This document shows, one piece after another, positions 16,267 through 26,300 of a stretch of 64,000 nt of DNA (its first letter is position 1; each line of letters begins with the position of its first letter). Under the pieces are notes generated by a model. It saw nothing but the letters and a program-made list of their open reading frames with translations, searched no databases and had not been told where the DNA came from. A program made the translations under genes and the position numbers. Source of the DNA: Paraburkholderia rhynchosiae (GTDB taxonomy: Bacteria; Pseudomonadota; Gammaproteobacteria; Burkholderiales; Burkholderiaceae); NCBI RefSeq assembly GCF_002879865.1, contig NZ_PNXY01000012.1, forward strand, positions 162,290 through 226,289, in the 5' to 3' direction.

Positions 16267-17679
16267 ATGAACTCCGCAATATCGGCATTCGATCTCGCCC
16301 GCATCCAGTTTGCGTTCACCGTCTCTTTTCATATCGTCTTTCCGGCGCTGAGCATCGGCCTCGCCAGCTTTATCGCCGTGCTCGAATGGCGCTGGCTGAA
16401 AACCGGCAAGGCGTACTACAAAGACCTGTGTCTCTTCTGGTCGAAGATTTTCGCGGTGGCCTTCGGCATGGGCGTGGTGTCCGGGGTCGTGATGAGTTAT
16501 CAGTTCGGCACCAACTGGTCCGGTTTCTCCAGCTTCGCGGGCCCCATCACCGGACCTCTGCTGATGTACGAGGTCATGACCGCGTTCTTCCTCGAAGCCG
16601 GCTTCCTCGGCATCATGCTGTTCGGCTGGCAGCGCGTGAGTCCGCGCGCGCACTTCGGCGCGACGCTGATGGTCGCCATCGGCACGCTGATCTCCACCTT
16701 CTGGATTCTCGCGTCCAATAGCTGGATGCAGACGCCGCAAGGCTTCGAAGTCGTGAACGGCCAGGTCGTGCCGCTCGACTGGTTCAAGATCATCTTCAAT
16801 CCGTCGTTCCCGTACCGGCTCGCGCATATGGCGCTCGCGGCGTTCATCGTCGCGGCGCTTGTCGTGGCGGCGGTGGGCGCATGGCATCTACTGCGCGGAC
16901 GGCGCGACCCCGCCGTCAAGAAGATGTTCTCGATGGCGCTCTGGCTGCTGCTGATTCTCACGCCAGTCCAGGCATTCGTCGGCGATCAGCATGGTTTGAA
17001 CACGCGCGAATATCAGCCGGCGAAGATCGCGGCGATCGAAGGTCTGTGGGACACCGAAAAAGGCGGCACCGCGCTAAACCTGTTCGGCATTCCCGACATC
17101 CAGGCGGAAACCACGCGCTATGCGGTGTCGATTCCGCATCTGGGCAGCCTCATTCTCACGCATAGCTGGGACGGCGAAATTCGTGGCCTGAAGGAATTCG
17201 CGCCGCAGGACCGGCCAAACTCCACGGTCGTATTCTGGAGCTTTCGCATCATGGCCGGGCTCGGCGTGCTGATGATCGTGATGTCGGTCGCCGCGTGGGT
17301 GCTGCGCCGCCGCGGACGCCTGTTCGAATCGAAGTGGTTCCAGCGCGTGGCCGTAGCGATGGGCCCGAGCGGTTTCATCACACTGCTGGCCGGCTGGGTC
17401 ACCACGGAAGCCGGCCGCCAGCCGTGGGTCGTGTATGGCGTGATGCGCACGTCGCAGGCGGTGTCGCCGCTCACCACGCAACAGGTCGGCATTTCGCTGA
17501 TGGCGTTCGTAGTCGTGTACTTCCTGGTGTTCGGTACGGGCGTCTACTACATGCTCAAGCTGATGCGCTCCGGTCCGGCGCTGCCCGGACAGACGCCGCA
17601 CGGCGTGCCAGAGCAGACACTGGATCAGACCGCGCGCCGCCCCTTCTCCGCCGCCGATCAGATGATCGACGCCGCCTAA
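16267..17679 (+). CDS. cydA: Cytochrome bd-type (cyanide-insensitive) ubiquinol oxidase subunit I
   Basis: A 470-aa membrane subunit of a bd-family quinol oxidase, which reduces oxygen to water with electrons from ubiquinol. The start at 16267 puts the heme-ligand histidine at H22 in TVSFHIVFPALS, as expected. GWVTTEAGRQPWVVYG is the CydA signature. The quinol loop is short, which with the length fits the CioA branch more than E. coli CydA. It is followed 24 nt later by cydB and then by a DUF2474 micro-gene. Confidence 0.92.
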   Translation: MNSAISAFDLARIQFAFTVSFHIVFPALSIGLASFIAVLEWRWLKTGKAYYKDLCLFWSKIFAVAFGMGVVSGVVMSYQFGTNWSGFSSFAGPITGPLLMYEVMTAFFLEAGFLGIMLFGWQRVSPRAHFGATLMVAIGTLISTFWILASNSWMQTPQGFEVVNGQVVPLDWFKIIFNPSFPYRLAHMALAAFIVAALVVAAVGAWHLLRGRRDPAVKKMFSMALWLLLILTPVQAFVGDQHGLNTREYQPAKIAAIEGLWDTEKGGTALNLFGIPDIQAETTRYAVSIPHLGSLILTHSWDGEIRGLKEFAPQDRPNSTVVFWSFRIMAGLGVLMIVMSVAAWVLRRRGRLFESKWFQRVAVAMGPSGFITLLAGWVTTEAGRQPWVVYGVMRTSQAVSPLTTQQVGISLMAFVVVYFLVFGTGVYYMLKLMRSGPALPGQTPHGVPEQTLDQTARRPFSAADQMIDAA

Positions 17680-17703
17680 CCTGGTCGACTTGCGAGAAAG
17701 AAA

Positions 17704-18708
17704 ATGGACGTAACCGTAGTGTGGGCCGCGATCATCGCGCTAGGCCTTTTCATGTATGTCGTGCTGGACGGCTTCGATCTTGGTATCGGCATTGTCTTTC
17801 CGTTTTTCCCCGACGAGAAGGAACGCGACCTGATGATGAACACCGTCGCACCGGTCTGGGACGGCAACGAAACGTGGCTCGTGCTCGGCGGCGCCGCGCT
17901 GTTCGCCGTGTTCCCGATGGTGTATTCCACCGTGCTGTCCGCGCTCTATCTGCCGCTGATCTTCATGCTCGTGTGCCTGATCTTTCGCGGCGTGTCGTTC
18001 GAGATTCGCGCGAAGGCCAATCGGACCAAGCACATGTGGGATCTCGCGTTTATCGGCGGTTCGGCGGGCGCCACGTTTTTCCAGGGCATCGTGCTGGGTG
18101 CGTTCCTCCAAGGCATTCCCGTGATCGACGGCGCCTATGCCGGCGATGCGTTCGGCTGGCTCACGCCGTTCAGTCTGCTGACGGGCCTCGGGCTTATCGT
18201 CACGTACGCGTTGCTGGGCTGCTGCTGGCTGGTGGCGAAAACGGAAGGCGACTTGCAGCGCCGCCTGCATCGGGTGGTATGGCCGCTGACTGTCGTGCTG
18301 CTCGGCTTCATCGCGATCGTGAGCCTGTGGACGCCGCTGCAGGACCCGAACATCGCGCAACGCTGGTTCCACGACGGCCTTCTCTACCGACTGCTGCCCG
18401 TGCCATTCATGGTCGCGGCCTGCGCGGTCTTCATGCGCCGCGCGGTACGCGAGCGGCATCACAACACGCCGTTCATACTCGCATTGCTGCTCGTGCTGCT
18501 CGGTTATGTCGGGCTGCTGGTGAGCCTGTGGCCGTATGCGATTCCGTCGAGCGTGACGCTGTGGGAAGCGGCCGCGCCGCGCTCCAGCCAGACGTTCACG
18601 CTGGTCGGCGCAGCGGTGATTCTGCCGATCATCATCGCCTATACGACGATGGGTTACTGGGTTTTTCGCGGCAAGGTGCGTCATGGCGACCAACATCACT
18701 ATCACTAA
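17704..18708 (+). CDS. cydB: Cytochrome bd-type ubiquinol oxidase subunit II
   Basis: A 334-aa multispanning partner of CydA. LDGFDLGIGIVFPFF near the N terminus and WDGNETWLVLGGAALFAVFP are the CydB signatures. Its start is preceded by GAGAAAGAAA at 17692-17701, a purine-rich ribosome binding site. The last 26 nt overlap the start of the next small gene in another frame, which suggests tight coupling of the three subunits. The short length (334 aa) fits CioB. Confidence 0.92.
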   Translation: MDVTVVWAAIIALGLFMYVVLDGFDLGIGIVFPFFPDEKERDLMMNTVAPVWDGNETWLVLGGAALFAVFPMVYSTVLSALYLPLIFMLVCLIFRGVSFEIRAKANRTKHMWDLAFIGGSAGATFFQGIVLGAFLQGIPVIDGAYAGDAFGWLTPFSLLTGLGLIVTYALLGCCWLVAKTEGDLQRRLHRVVWPLTVVLLGFIAIVSLWTPLQDPNIAQRWFHDGLLYRLLPVPFMVAACAVFMRRAVRERHHNTPFILALLLVLLGYVGLLVSLWPYAIPSSVTLWEAAAPRSSQTFTLVGAAVILPIIIAYTTMGYWVFRGKVRHGDQHHYH

Positions 18709-18835
18709 GTCCGCGAGCAAGCTGCCGGGCTGGCTCTGGTTCGTGGCGCTCTGGTGCTTCGGCGTGGGCTCGGCGATGTCGCTCGGCTTCGCCTTCAAGC
18801 TGCTGATGAATGCGACGTTATTTGCCGTGAAATGA
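18683..18835 (+). CDS. DUF2474-type small membrane subunit of the bd oxidase
   Basis: A 50-aa protein starting inside cydB (26-nt overlap, AAGGTGCG just upstream as ribosome binding site). It has one strong membrane segment: GWLWFVALWCFGVGSAMSLG, followed by a short polar-ended tail. A one-helix protein placed after cydAB matches the DUF2474 family, which occupies the position of CydX in CioAB-type oxidases. CydX-like peptides stabilise the oxidase. The family call rests on size, topology and place, not on a database search. Confidence 0.75.
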   Translation: MATNITITKSASKLPGWLWFVALWCFGVGSAMSLGFAFKLLMNATLFAVK

Positions 18836-19196
18836 GCGCTAGGCGCCCGTCGGCTCACGCGCTTTGATCCGGCTGGCATAACCTTTCGAAGCCGTCCGAA
18901 ACGGCTTCAAAAACGGTGCGCGCGGCTCGTCTACGTAGCAAGCCGGAACCAATGCGCGAGAGACCTGCCTGTAGAACACGCAGATGAAGACGCAGATGAA
19001 GACGCAGATAATGTAGCGCCGGCGATCCCACAAGAGAGAACGACCGGCGCGGAGAGCCGCAAGGCACACCGCGCCACACCGATCGGCTTATGATCACGGG
19101 GTAGCCGGCAATGATGCGATTCACGACAACAGAAGTAAAACAAGACCCTGCAACGGCGGTAGTCCACAACGCGCAAGCCCGACTCGTGGAGACATC
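18836..19196. other. Intergenic region between the oxidase genes and the response regulator
   Basis: A 361-nt stretch without a supported gene. It contains the 12-bp tandem repeat at 18978-19013 and presumably the promoter of the response regulator. Confidence 0.5.
18978..19013. repeat. Short tandem repeat, 12-bp unit, about three copies
   Basis: ACGCAGATGAAG is repeated twice exactly and a third time as ACGCAGATAATG. It lies about 180 nt upstream of the response regulator. It may vary in copy number between strains. Confidence 0.8.
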
Positions 19197-19949
19197 ATGA
19201 AGTTTCTTGTGGCGGACGACCATGAACTGATCCGGCAAGGCGTCAAGGGAATGCTCCGCGGTCTGGATCCCGACGCCCAATTCGACGAAGCCGACACGTG
19301 GGAAACCTTGGCTGCGGCCGCGCGGCCCGACGCCGATCACGATCTTGCGATCGTCGACCTGCATATGCCGGGCATGAGCGGCGCGTCGTCGCTTGAAGTG
19401 CTGTTGAAGGCGAATCCAGCGCTGCCGGTGGTGGTGCTTTCCGCCGAAGAGTCGCCGGACGAAATGCGCGCGGTGCTGGCCGCCGGCGCGCTCGGTTTTG
19501 TGCCGAAGCGGCAGCCGGCAAGCGTGATGCTGAAGGCGATCGAGCTCGTGCTGTCGGGTGGCGCTTATGTGCCGATGGAAGCGCTGAGCCTGCTCGGCTC
19601 GCGTGACGGGCAATCCGCGGAGGTCTGTGCGCAGAACGCCGGAGCCGTTCAAGCCACGGCAACCGCGCGAGGCCAGAGCGGCGCGACACTGACCGAACCC
19701 ATCGCGCAACTCCAGGCGTTGCAGCCGCATCAGCAGCACTTGCTGGAGAATCTGTCGCCGCGTCAGCAGGACATCATGCGGCTCGTGCATCGCGGCTGGA
19801 CCAACAAGATGATTGCGCGGGAACTCGGCGTGGCGGAAGGCACGGTCAAGGTGCATCTGTCGGTGATCTTTCGGGCGCTCGGTGTCCACAACCGGGCAAC
19901 CGCAATCGCCGTGATCAACGGCTGGCTCGAAGCAGGGAAAACGCTGTAG
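19197..19949 (+). CDS. LuxR/NarL-family response regulator
   Basis: A 250-aa two-component regulator. The receiver domain (1-120) has the acidic pair D7/D8 and the phospho-acceptor D54 in AIVDLHMPG. A Gln/Ala-rich linker of about 60 residues follows. The LuxR-type helix-turn-helix (about 183-245) reads LSPRQQDIMRLVHRGWTNKM and then AEGTVKVHLSVIFRALGV. It converges with the hybrid histidine kinase gene at 20049-21989, 99 nt apart, and the two are probably partners. Target genes cannot be read from the sequence. Confidence 0.88.
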   Translation: MKFLVADDHELIRQGVKGMLRGLDPDAQFDEADTWETLAAAARPDADHDLAIVDLHMPGMSGASSLEVLLKANPALPVVVLSAEESPDEMRAVLAAGALGFVPKRQPASVMLKAIELVLSGGAYVPMEALSLLGSRDGQSAEVCAQNAGAVQATATARGQSGATLTEPIAQLQALQPHQQHLLENLSPRQQDIMRLVHRGWTNKMIARELGVAEGTVKVHLSVIFRALGVHNRATAIAVINGWLEAGKTL

Positions 19950-20048
19950 CGTTCGTGGCAGTAAAGGCCGCGAGGTCGCGCGTATTAGCTTTCATTGGCG
20001 ATGCGCTCAGCTGCGCGCACAGCAACGCGCGGTCGCCGCGATGAGCGC

Positions 20049-21989
20049 CTACCCTTCCTCTTGCGACGCGCTTTGCGGACGATGCCGCGCTTCGATTCGT
20101 GCAGCGCCTGGCGGCATGGTTACTCCGTCGGCGCCGGTGTCTTTGCTCGACGAGCCTCCCTTACTGCCCGCATCCGTGACCTTATCGGCGGCAGGCAATT
20201 CCACCACGGCCGCCGCCCGTCCCTTGTCCAGCTCCGCCTGCTGCCACAGCATTTCGAGCGTGCGCCGCAGACGCGCCGCCGTGACCGGCTTGTGAAGCAC
20301 GGGAATTCCCTGCAACGCGAGCGCCGCCAGTTCCGCCGAGGCCATATCGCCCGTGATCAGCAACGTCACCACGCCTTCGTGACCGGCGCGCGCGAGCATA
20401 TTGCGCACAGCCGTAAGCGCCTGCGCGCCGGTCCGGTGATTGGCCAACTGGTAATCGCAGAGCACCGCGTCGGGCACAAAGCCGTCCGCGAGCGCGGCCA
20501 ACGCTGCGGTTTCGTCGCGTGCACCGCGCACGGTGCATCCCCAGCGCCCGAGCAGAGCGGAAAGGCCTTCGAGTATCGACGGTTCGTCGTCGATGCACAG
20601 CACCTGTCGCCCTTGCGCGGACGCCCCCCCCGCCACCGCTTCATTCAGGCTCGCGACGATGCCGCTCGCGTCGCCCGCCTGCACCGGGAAGCGGAACACC
20701 GAACCGCGGCCCGGTGCCGAGCGCAATTGCAATTCGCCGCCCAGCATGCTGACGAGGCGCTTGACCGTCGGCAAACCGAGGCCGTGCCCCTGGCGCGCGT
20801 CGCGCTGCGGGTTGGCGACCTGATAGAACTCCTCGAAGATGCGCTCGTGCTCTTCGACCGGAATGCCGATGCCCGAATCCCGGACCTCGATGTAGCCGCC
20901 CGTGGCCCGCCCCGCGCGCCGCACACCGAGCCAGATCGCGCCTTCTTCCGTATAGCGCACGGCGTTCGACAGCAGATTGCTAAGCACGCGTTCGAGTAGA
21001 ACCGGATCGTCGTGGACCACCATCGACGTCGGCGCGATTCGCAGTGCGAGCCCTTTCGCCGCGGCCTGCGGTCGATACTGGCTGCCGACCCGCTCGAACA
21101 GTTCGGAAAGCCGGAAATGCAGACGGATCACTTGTGTGACACCGCTTTCGAGCCGCGCGAGATCGAGTACCTGGTTGAATAGCTGATTCAGCGCTTCGAC
21201 GTTATAGACAATGTGCTCGGCTGTCTTTGCATGCTGCGCGGGCGTCGCCGCCGGATCGTTGAGCGACGCCGCGAGCAGGCCGATCGCATGCAGCGGCTGG
21301 CGCAAATCGTGGCTCGCGGCCGCAAAAAAGCGCGTTTTCGCGAGACTCGCCTCTTCGGCGACATGCTTTTGCACCGCAAGCGATTCCGCGAGGTACTGCT
21401 GATCGACGCGCGCCTGCACCACCTGCTGAAACAGCTTGCGATAACTCAGCGCATATACGTTGATCGCGCAGAAGAAGAACGCCAGCACGATGGCAACAAT
21501 CGTGCGGTCGAATGTATGCGTGCCGAAATGCAGCACGATCGACGGAAACAGCAGGAATGGAATAGCCGTGGCGAAGTTCAGCAGGTCGAAGCCGTTCGAC
21601 ATGAACACGCCCGCTGCGAGCGTGACGAGCATCACCGTGTGCAGCAACGGCAAATCGCTTTGCGGACTCTGGAACGCGAACCAGATCGCGATGCCGGGCG
21701 CGCTGTACAGCAACACCCCCCGCACGGCGTGCAGGTTGATCCAGCCGCGCGGCGACATGACATGCGGATAGCGCCGGTTGCAGATCCACAGCGCGAGGCC
21801 GGCGCAATTGGCCGCTGCATAGAACCCGAAGCAGGCGATAAAGAGCGGCGGCGACGGTATCGCAGGCCAGTAGATCGCCACCAGCACCGCAATAGAAAAC
21901 CAGTGCGAAAAGAATGCGATCGGATCTTGCGCGTACAGCACGCGCACCAGGTCTTCGTCGATTGCACGCTGGATCGGGTCAGCCCGCAT
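20049..21989 (-). CDS. Hybrid sensor histidine kinase with C-terminal receiver
   Basis: A 646-aa membrane kinase. About six hydrophobic segments fill residues 25-180. The dimerisation helix has the phospho-accepting H227 in FFAAASHDLRQPLHAIG. The ATPase domain has RVLSNLLSNAVRYTEEG, VRDSGIGIP and QGHGLGLPTVKRL. A receiver domain follows from QVLCIDDEPSILEG to the C terminus, with Asp in AVLCDYQLAN. The start at 21989 is chosen because AAGGAG lies 8 nt upstream; an open frame runs on to 22088. No separate periplasmic sensor domain is seen. The partner is probably the response regulator at 19197-19949. Confidence 0.88.
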   Translation of the reverse strand: MRADPIQRAIDEDLVRVLYAQDPIAFFSHWFSIAVLVAIYWPAIPSPPLFIACFGFYAAANCAGLALWICNRRYPHVMSPRGWINLHAVRGVLLYSAPGIAIWFAFQSPQSDLPLLHTVMLVTLAAGVFMSNGFDLLNFATAIPFLLFPSIVLHFGTHTFDRTIVAIVLAFFFCAINVYALSYRKLFQQVVQARVDQQYLAESLAVQKHVAEEASLAKTRFFAAASHDLRQPLHAIGLLAASLNDPAATPAQHAKTAEHIVYNVEALNQLFNQVLDLARLESGVTQVIRLHFRLSELFERVGSQYRPQAAAKGLALRIAPTSMVVHDDPVLLERVLSNLLSNAVRYTEEGAIWLGVRRAGRATGGYIEVRDSGIGIPVEEHERIFEEFYQVANPQRDARQGHGLGLPTVKRLVSMLGGELQLRSAPGRGSVFRFPVQAGDASGIVASLNEAVAGGASAQGRQVLCIDDEPSILEGLSALLGRWGCTVRGARDETAALAALADGFVPDAVLCDYQLANHRTGAQALTAVRNMLARAGHEGVVTLLITGDMASAELAALALQGIPVLHKPVTAARLRRTLEMLWQQAELDKGRAAAVVELPAADKVTDAGSKGGSSSKDTGADGVTMPPGAARIEARHRPQSASQEEG

Positions 21990-22330
21990 CGCGCGGTCTC
22001 CTTGTCGGGCACGGCAAATTCGGTGATGTGGCGCGGAAGCCCGGCGCTGCATGTAACGCGGCCGGGCGCAATGCGCAAGAGCCTGCACGGTCCTACTGCA
22101 ATGAAGCGGCGCGGTCCAGCCGCTTTCTCATCAGACGAATGAGAGGCGCGCTGCCAGATGGTTTACCCGGCAGTTTACCCATCAGCTACCACTTAATCTA
22201 TATAGGCGAGACCGCCGCCGGCGACCATACTGCCTTCACAACACAGCGCGGCCGCAACGCTTCTATCATCAACTCTTCGCCTGCAGTCGAGGCTCACCGC
22301 GCTTCTTGCCTGACCCAAATGGAGGCTTTC
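21990..22330. other. Divergent promoter region, nothing further seen
   Basis: A 341-nt gap between the kinase and the next rightward gene. No repeat, hairpin or short gene could be supported. Confidence 0.4.
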
Positions 22331-23122
22331 ATGGGCGCAGTTCCGAGCCACGAGTTCGTCCGCAATCTCGACGATGCGATCCTGCCCGATCTATGGCGCC
22401 GTCGTACGCGGTTGTCCGCCGACGAAATGGTGTCGATGGTCGAACTGGTCAAGCGGGCCTTACGCACCTATCACCCGCTGGAATTGCAAGCGCTCGGCGA
22501 AGACAAGGAAGAACTCGTCGCACAGTTCATCTATTCCAAGGTGCTGCGCCTCGCTCCCGGCCACACGGAAACGCATGCCGGCGCCGACAGTGCGCCGTCC
22601 AACGGTTACGCATTGTGCGCCTATTTCCGACGCTATCTGATCGACTGCCTGCGCAGTGCCGGCCACCAACGCAACGTGTCGATGGAACTCGACGGCATGG
22701 CGCAGGAAATCGATCTGCATGCCCAGGCATTGGAAGACCCGGTGCAAAGCGTGCTGCTGCAATACGGTCTCGACGAACAACGGGTGAGGTTCGCGGCGCG
22801 CGCTTTTATCGAAAGCCTCGACGAACCCGAACGGATCGTGCTGGCCGGTAGCCTCGGCTGGTGCTCGGAAGGCAAAGGCGGATTGTCGGCGGTTGCGGCT
22901 CAGCATCGCGTGCCCTCGTATCACTATCGCGCGGTCAAACTCGGCGTCACCATGAAAAAGACGGCCACCGCCCGCGATTTTTCCAATACGAAGATCGGCC
23001 GCTGGCTCACGGACGTGCTGGGGATCGATATCGATATCGACAATCGCGGCGCCATTCTGCTTGTGCTGAACCTGCTGGCGGCCGAATCGAGCGATAGCGA
23101 AATGAATGAAGTGGCCGCGTAA
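22331..23122 (+). CDS. Unrecognised protein with weak sigma-factor-like features
   Basis: A 263-aa soluble protein. The start at 22331 is set by GGAGG at 22321-22325. I do not recognise a named family. The layout loosely resembles a sigma-70 type protein: a helical block with LCAYFRRYLIDCLRSAGHQR around residues 95-115, then after a spacer LDEPERIVLAGSLGW and a possible helix-turn-helix (GGLSAVAAQHRVPSYHYRAV). The C terminus is acidic with DIDIDI-type alternation. It precedes the GMC oxidoreductase by about 190 nt on the same strand. A sigma-like role is only a suggestion. Confidence 0.55.
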   Translation: MGAVPSHEFVRNLDDAILPDLWRRRTRLSADEMVSMVELVKRALRTYHPLELQALGEDKEELVAQFIYSKVLRLAPGHTETHAGADSAPSNGYALCAYFRRYLIDCLRSAGHQRNVSMELDGMAQEIDLHAQALEDPVQSVLLQYGLDEQRVRFAARAFIESLDEPERIVLAGSLGWCSEGKGGLSAVAAQHRVPSYHYRAVKLGVTMKKTATARDFSNTKIGRWLTDVLGIDIDIDNRGAILLVLNLLAAESSDSEMNEVAA

Positions 23123-23311
23123 CAGGCCATATTGACGGGGTGGACGGGGACAAAAACCGAAGGCGAAACGAACACTGCATGGCGCATCGGATCCGATGCA
23201 CCTTTTTTTGTCATCGCGCACCGCCTACGATACAAAAGCCGCGGCCGCGCGCCGTCTTCCTTCCGAAGCCTGGTCCCTTCCCTGCATCGATTCCTGACGA
23301 GGTGGTCCTCA

Positions 23312-26300
23312 ATGAACCGCTTATCGAGCGCCATGACGGCGATGAAATCGCATTACGAAGTGATCGTGATCGGGTCCGGTTATGGCGGCGCCATTGCCGC
23401 CAGCCGCATGGCGCGCGCGGGCCGCAGCGTGTGCGTGCTCGAACGCGGCCGCGAATTCATGGCCGGCGAATTCCCTCGCACGCCATTCCAGGGCGCCGAA
23501 CAGATCCAGTACAACACCGCGCTTGCGCAAATCGGCTCGCCACTCGCGCTGCTCGAAGTCCACGTGAACGACGACGTCAACGCTGTGGTCGGCTGCGGTC
23601 TCGGCGGCACTTCGCTGATCAACGCGAACGTCGCGTTGAAGGCCGAGCCAAGGCTATGGGACGACGAGCGCTGGCCCGCCGCCTTGCGTGGCGATCAGGC
23701 CGGGCGCGACAAAGGTTATGAACGCGCGTGGGCGATGCTGGAACCGTCGCCCGTCCCGAACCGAATGCGCGAGTTGCCGAAACTGCTGGCGCTCGGGAAA
23801 TCTGCCGAGGCGCTCGGCATGGGGGATCGCTTTAGCACTCCGCCAGTGACGGTCACTTTCGAGGACCGCACGAACGCGGCCGGCGTCGCGCAGCAAGCGT
23901 GCAACGGCTGTGGCGACTGCAACTCGGGCTGCAACTACAACGCGAAGAATTCGACGCACATGAACTATCTGCCCGACGCCGTCGCGCATGGCGCGCAGAT
24001 TTTTACGGGTGCCGCGGTCCATTCTGTGACTCGCAACGCCGATACACGGAAGTGGCAAGTGGCCTACCAGCTCGTGCATCTGGGACGCGAGAGTTATGAC
24101 GCGCCCGATCTCTTCGTGAGTGCGGATATCGTCATCGTGTCGGCGGGGACAATCGGTTCGACCGCGTTGCTATTGCGCTCGCGTAACGAGGGCTTGCGCG
24201 TGTCCGGCGTGCTCGGCCAGCGCTTCACCGGTAACGGCGACGTGCTCGCTTTCGCGTACAACACGGACGACGTGATCAACGGCGTCGGCTGGGGCGCGCA
24301 TGGGGAGGGCGATATTCCGGCTGTCGGGCCGACCATCACCGGTCTGATCGACCATCGCAATACCGCGGACGTGAAAGACGGCTTCGTGATCGAGGAAGGC
24401 TCGCTCGCGGGGCCGGTCGGCGCGGCGCTTGTCGGGCTGCTGAGCGCCGCCGCGCCGCTCGAAGGCGTGGACGTCGCCGGGCCGCGCCCGGTCGAACGGC
24501 AGCTTGCCTACGACGCACGCGTTGTCGAAAGTTTTTTGCACGGTCCGTATCGCGGCGCGCTCAACCACACGCAAAGCTACCTCGTCATGGCGCACGACGA
24601 CGAAAGCGGCCAGATCAGCGTGAACGACAAGGGACGGCCACGCATTGCATGGGAAAACGCCGGCAAACAGCCGATCTTCGAAACTGTCGAGGAGACGCTG
24701 AAGAAAGCGACCGTGCCGCTCGGCGGCAAATACCTGCGCGATCCGATTGCCAATGACATCTTCGGCAACCGGATCGTCACCGTGCATCCGCTTGGCGGCT
24801 GTGCGATGGGCGACGACGCTGAACATGGCGTGGTCGATCATATGGGGCGCGTTTTCAGCAGCATGACCGGCGCTGGCGTGCACGAAGGCCTCTACGTGAT
24901 GGACGGCGCAGTCATGCCGATGTCGCTCGGCGTCAATCCGCTGTGGACCATCTCGGCGCTGGCCGAACGCAACAGCGCGCTGCTCGCGGCGTCGCGCGGC
25001 TGGACGATCGACTACGATTCGAAGGGCACCGCCGACACACCGCCACCGCAAAAGATCGGCCTGCGCTTCACCGAAACGATGGTCGGCCACTACACGCCGG
25101 CCGGCGCGAACGAGGCAGCTGCGAGCCCGATGGCCTTTACGCTGACGGTTGAATCCGACGACCTGGCCAGGATGCTCGGCGAGCCGGATCATATGGCGCG
25201 AACCGCCGGCACGCTGACCTGCCCCGCGCTCTCCGCGCAACCTATGACGATCACCGAGGGCACCTTCAATCTGTTCGTCGTCGACCCGCAGGATGTGGAC
25301 GAGCGCAACATGAACTATCGGATGACGCTCAATTCAACCGAAGGCAAAACCTGGTATCTGAGCGGGCAAAAGATCATCACGCGCACGTCGCCGCTCGAAT
25401 TGTGGGAGCAAACGAATGCGCTGTACGCTGAACTGCGCGATACACCGCAAGCCGACGCGCCGCCGATCGGCAAGGCGAAGCTGATCATCACGCCGGAAAA
25501 CTTCCTCAAGCAGCAGCGCACGCTCGAGGTCACCAACGCGCCGGACGTGAAGACGCGCCTCGAATGGACCTTAAAGTTCGGCAAGTTCTTCGCGGGCGTA
25601 CTGTTCAGCGAATATGGCGGCGTGGCCGCGCCTTTGCAGTATTACGACGCCGCCGCATCGCCGCGTTTGAAGCGCGCACTGCGCGCGCCGGCGCCGCAAG
25701 TGTTCTTCTTCCATACACCCGATGGCACGAGCTTGCGGCTGACACGCTACGTCGATCCCGCTCGCAAGAACGCGCGCCCTGTGTTGCTGATTCACGGCTC
25801 CGGCGTGTCGAGCCGCATCTATTCAACCGATCTCATCGGCACGAACCTCGTCGAATATCTGTGCGCCGCGGGCTATGACGTGTGGCTCGTCGATCTGCGC
25901 GTCAGCATCGAAATGCCGAGCGTGCTGGTGCCGACCAATGTCGATAAAGTCGCGCTCGAGGATATTCCCGCAGCGGTCGCGAAGATTCGCGAAGTGACCG
26001 GCGTGACGGACATTCAGGCGCTCGGCCACTGCATGGGCGGCCTCGCGTTGAGCATGTCGCTGATGGCGGGACTCGAAGGCGTGCGTTCCGCGGTGATCTC
26101 ACAAGTCGCCGTGCATCCGGTGCCCGGCAGACTTGGCAGGATCAAGGCCGGCCTGCACATTCCCGACATCATGCAGTACCTTGGCGTGAGCGACCTCACC
26201 GCTTATACAGAGAACGAAAAGTGGCCGCACAATCTTTTCGACGAAGCGCTGCGGCTCTATCCCGTGGATCACGACGAGGGTTGCGGCAACGCGATCTGCC

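Noticed and set aside
23132..23311. 60-codon N-terminal extension of the GMC fusion
   Set aside because: It would place a basic, non-homologous stretch ahead of the FAD fold; the start at 23312 has its own ribosome site.
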